From contig PTFA01000418.1 of the NCBI GenBank assembly GCA_003342895.1, positions 372,812-436,811 on the forward strand: a DNA stretch of 64,000 nucleotides. Direction: 5' to 3'. The position numbers and the translations under genes were made by a program. Positions 60,375 to 64,000 of this stretch are shown here, in pieces. The first letter of the stretch is position 1, and every line of letters starts with the position of its first letter. This DNA comes from Casuarius casuarius (taxonomy: Eukaryota; Chordata; Aves; Casuariiformes; Casuariidae). Under the pieces are notes generated by a model. It had not been told where the DNA came from. It ran no database searches and saw only the letters and a program-made list of their open reading frames with translations.

Positions 60375-61345
60375 TAACATGATGCCTTTTTTAAAGAAGG
60401 TCAGAGAAGATCCAGCAAATTATAGGCTGTTAAGTCTGATATCGGTACTTGATAAAAAACATACTGAAAAATAAAATGAGTGGCCATATAAAGATAACAC
60501 TCTAGGAAGGAGCCAACATAGTTTTTCAAGTGGGAAATACTGGAAGTCCCACTGAAATTTTCTAACAAGATCAAGAACCATATGAGGAAAGGTGGTCTGG
60601 CTGACAAAGCCTACTCAGATTTTTAAAGGCTTTCTATAGATTTCTATCCCTGGGTCTTAAGAAGATGAAATAGGCATGAGAAAACTAAGGGAATGATATA
60701 GAATTACATGGATAGATAAATAATAAGGAAGCAAAAAGTTAACTGTCAGTTCTTATTATTCAGCATAGTAAAAATAAGAGCGAACTACGGAGAATTACAC
60801 AAGCCTTTACAACACTGAATGATTAGGTGTTGTATTGGTAGATTAACTTCAGTGTAGGCAGATATGAAAGAGCATACACAGAAACAAAAAAACTCATTTC
60901 ACATATATGATTTGCTTGCAGCTGAAATTTTAAGGCTGCTCAGGAATTAGGTCTTGTCTCTATAAAGAGATAGTACTGTGAAAGGATCAGGTCAGTGTTT
61001 GGCAGAGGTCAATAAAAGCAAACAATGGCATGATTTCCATATGAGAGGAGATTAGCCATGCTGAAGCTCTTCAGCCTGGAGAACAGATGACTGTAGGAAT
61101 AAATTTTCTAAAATCATGAATGGCATGGAAAGAGTAAGGATGAATTATTTGTTGCCTCTTCCCATTCAAGATCAGTCAGACTTCAAAGACAGTTGTCAGG
61201 AGACAGGTTCAGTAGGAAACAAAAAGAGACTATTCTTCGCATGCTAAGTAGTTAAGCTGTGTAACTCCTTGCCATAGGATCCTGTGAATGCAAAATTTGT
61301 GAGTTCAAAAAGCCAGCAGAAAAACCGATGGAAGAAGAGCAAAGC
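60375..61345 (+). mobile_element. Ancient CR1-type LINE, long decayed copy
   Basis: Ordered CR1 landmarks survive over nearly 1 kb. 'AAATTATAGGCTGTTAAGTC' near 60,417 corresponds to NYRPVSL of the reverse transcriptase. 'CTGAAGCTCTTCAGCCTGGA' near 61,060 corresponds to ELGLFSLEK. 'CAGGAGACAGGTTCAGTAGG' near 61,197 and 'GTGTAACTCCTTGCCATAGG' near 61,259 correspond to the region before the 3' end. The distance between the first two landmarks is shorter than in the younger copy, so internal sequence is missing. All frames are broken. It is similar in decay to the fragment at 585-1,015. Confidence 0.65.
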
Positions 61346-64000
61346 ATTATAGGCTATCAAATACATCACCACCATACCTTTAGCTCATGAATCCCAGAGC
61401 CACGAATTGCTGAAGCCTGGAAGATTTTTCTGGCGAAGTATCACTGCAAGTTCACCCTGTTCTTATTTCCTTCCTACATATCTGTTACATGAGACAGAAT
61501 ATGAGGACAAACAAGCCCTTAATCTTCTCCAATGTGGCGGTGCTCACATTATAACACACAAAGAACACATCTTACACTATCTCCCAATTCCCTATCAAGT
61601 GATTTGCTTTTTTTAAAACACAGTAAATTTTAAACAAGAGTCTCATAATGTTAAAAATTCTAAATGTTTCTAAAAATGTTGATGCTATAAATGTCAACTG
61701 AATCAGATAATAAGAAGTTTTAGCTACAAGATCGATAATCATGACTCATTTCTGGTGCCAGACGGTGTTGCATTTATCCATGCTTTGGCAGTTTTATTTA
61801 AAGTGTGAACTGCAATAAGGTCCCTTCTCTCTGCTTTTCCCAGCAGACTTCAAAAAATGAAGCTTTCTACATTTTTCATGTCTCCCTGTTTTGTTTGTAT
61901 TTGGATACAAGTCAAAATTAAGTTAGGGAAAAAAAGTATAAAGAGTAACAGTTCCCGATTGCATTTCTTACTCTCCAAATTCAAGGCCAGAAAGACACTG
62001 CTATGATTTCATTATAATACAATTTGACTCTACTTGCTCAAAAGTGTCCTTTTATGTGTGGATAACACATCACAATGCAGCATTTCTAATAAAAAAAAAA
62101 GAACAGAATGTTCTGGAAGATTAAATGTTACATATTTGAGGCCATTTCTGACAACAGAAGGAAACGAAGGGCACAGTCTCCATTTTGCTTCCATTTCAAA
62201 GGTCTAAAAATGAAGATATTTTTGGCAGCCTTGGAAACAATGAAATAAAAGTTCAGAAGTGCATAACACCATTGGAGACCTCTACAAATTGATGGCAATC
62301 ACTGCTATCCAACTGTACTTTCATAAAAGAATAAGTGGCATTGTTTTGCAATTGGTATCAAGTATTGCAGAATGAAAAAAAGAATGTCATACCTGTGGAA
62401 AGAGCTCTAAAGCACATTCTACAGAAAGACTTGTTTGTGGAATCAGTAATACTTTTAAAAAGGATCATTATCAGGAAGAGCAAGGCAAATATGCTTTATT
62501 CCAAAAAGAAGTGGAATTATCAGAAGCAATACAAATAGCAAAAAATCTAGGCAACTCAAAGATTCAGTTAGAAAAACTGTCAAAGAAAGACAGCTTAGGG
62601 TCCTCCACAGCATTTCTGATACACAATCTTAATTTACAACTTATCTGTAAATTTAAGCTGGCATTATGCCACTAAGTAAAAGCAGACAAGAAAATAAAGC
62701 TTTGGAGACTCCAGATGAGGCAGTCAGAACTGTGTTTGTAAAACAGTGAAAAGGACCTTCTACCTTAATGGTGAAGGAATAAAGTGACTCAGCTTTCCAT
62801 CTTGTGTGGATAACATGAAGTAACCAAATGCATAATTTTTAAGCTTTGGAAAGTGTAAATCCTTCATAATTAGAACCGTTGCAGGAGTAGAAACATCGAA
62901 CTTTCAGAATCAGATCTGGGAAGAAGAGCTTCTAGGGACAAAGCGTCTATCAAGAACAACAGCCACTTACTGGATTGTTTAAAGGAATGTTTGAAAAAAC
63001 TTCGCAGCCATACCAGGAGATACACCTACACATGCCTTGATCAAAACAGTCTTTCTCAACTGCAAATTGTTGGACCAGTCAGCAAAAGCTGTATAATCAT
63101 TAATAATACAATGATCACTAGAAAATAACACTCATTTCACTGACAAAGGGAGGATTTGCTTGTTGCAAGAAGCTTTTAGTCTTGACCTCTCAGAACATCT
63201 ACATTTCAAACAATGGAAAAGTAAAAGCATGGCTGTCTTTGAAAAAATTGCAGTGCTAGGCGGTCTGGTTTAAAACAGGCATACTTTGAAAGGGATCCTC
63301 TGTTCATTTTCTGAGGAAATGGGTTAAACACTTTTTGTCAGGAAAGTTTTGAAGCAATCAGCATAAATATCAACATTTTTGGAGTGTGGTACAAGACAAT
63401 TCCAAACAGAGACTTTCAGAAAAAATACCTAACCAGGGTGCCAGAATAATTGCTGTTAGTCATATCACTTTTCATTAATTGACAGTATTATAGATGGTAT
63501 ACTAAAAAAAAATAGGAAAAAAAAATCCATCTTTGAAGAGCTTATGGCCTTGAAGCAAGTCACCCTGTTGGAAACAAGTAACAAAAGAGTTTAAAAAACA
63601 GATTTTAAGATTGTAAATTTTTTTTGTGATAGAAGGTCCTCATGTTTTCATTTTTAAAAATTTTTTATGTGTTCTATCTCTACCTTGAGGTTTCCAAAAT
63701 ATACTACGCACATATTCTAACAATAGGTTCCTTATTCAACAGCTTAAAAATCTAAATGTATTTTCTGCAGTTCCTCAACATGCTGCAGCATGTGGCTAAA
63801 CATGACAGACTATTTTGTATCAGACTAAACAATACGGACGCTCATCTTATTTTCATTTGATGTAACAAAGCTGAGAGCATGCTGTAGAAATAAGATGCTG
63901 CACAGGTATAAACACATACAAAATTCAGTAGCTAAAAGATGCAAAGTCTGCCACATCAGCCAGTCTCTGCTGAGATGTGAGAAATCTTTATCTGTCCACT
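61346..64000. other. Unique AT-rich non-coding DNA
   Basis: No gene, RNA gene or named repeat is recognised. The longest frames are about 70 codons and show no domain. Confidence 0.5.

Noticed and set aside
1..64000. CRISPR arrays, tRNA or rRNA genes, operons, prokaryotic signals
   Set aside because: Repeat content, base composition and absence of dense ORFs show vertebrate nuclear DNA. No regularly spaced repeats or tRNA-like cloverleaf boxes were noticed.

Overview
This is a 64 kb piece of vertebrate nuclear DNA with no recognisable intact protein-coding gene. The most likely source is a bird, or at least a sauropsid. The argument rests on repeats. There is a long CR1 LINE with a typical degenerate octamer-like 3' tail (about 53,233-57,618). 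A second well-preserved CR1 3' end lies on the minus strand (about 34,780-35,480), and several much older CR1-type fragments are scattered through the window. A solo endogenous-retrovirus LTR with TGT[C/G]GCGG ends sits inside the long CR1. The rest is AT-rich and repeat-poor with a few short microsatellites, as expected of a bird intron or gene desert. One ambiguous base (n) lies at 24,236, so this is a draft assembly. The species cannot be fixed from the sequence.

Layout. 1-34,780 is almost entirely unique AT-rich non-coding DNA. It carries ancient CR1 scraps at about 585-1,015 (+), 19,540-19,735 (-) and 30,300-30,620 (+), short tandem repeats, and a handful of splice-site-flanked segments that could be exons. 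The best is 24,304-24,385 (+); weaker ones are 2,700-2,858 (-), 1,253-1,303 (+) and 9,008-9,080 (-). 34,780-36,560 is a GC-richer composite of a minus-strand CR1 followed directly by an unclassified LTR-like repeat. 40,550-41,220 is another GC-rich repeat-like block. 44,690-46,560 is a GC-richer island holding the wreck of a PIF/Harbinger (HARBI1/ALP1-like) transposase gene.

53,233-57,618 is the main mobile element. It is a 5'-truncated CR1 that keeps the last codons of ORF1 and most of ORF2 (endonuclease and reverse transcriptase), broken by stops and frameshifts. A minus-strand solo LTR (53,623-54,893) interrupts it in the endonuclease region. The tail of the window (57,619-64,000) is AT-rich unique sequence with one more ancient CR1 stretch (about 60,375-61,345, +).

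Nothing here works as a pathway or operon. The biology is a record of transposition: ancient CR1 copies, a fossil DNA transposon gene, younger CR1 copies, and a retroviral LTR that landed in one of them. I looked for a novel system and did not find one. The items most worth a search are the Harbinger-like relic, the unclassified LTR-like block with its recurring CTCCAG-N3-CTGG motif, and the exon candidate at 24,304-24,385.
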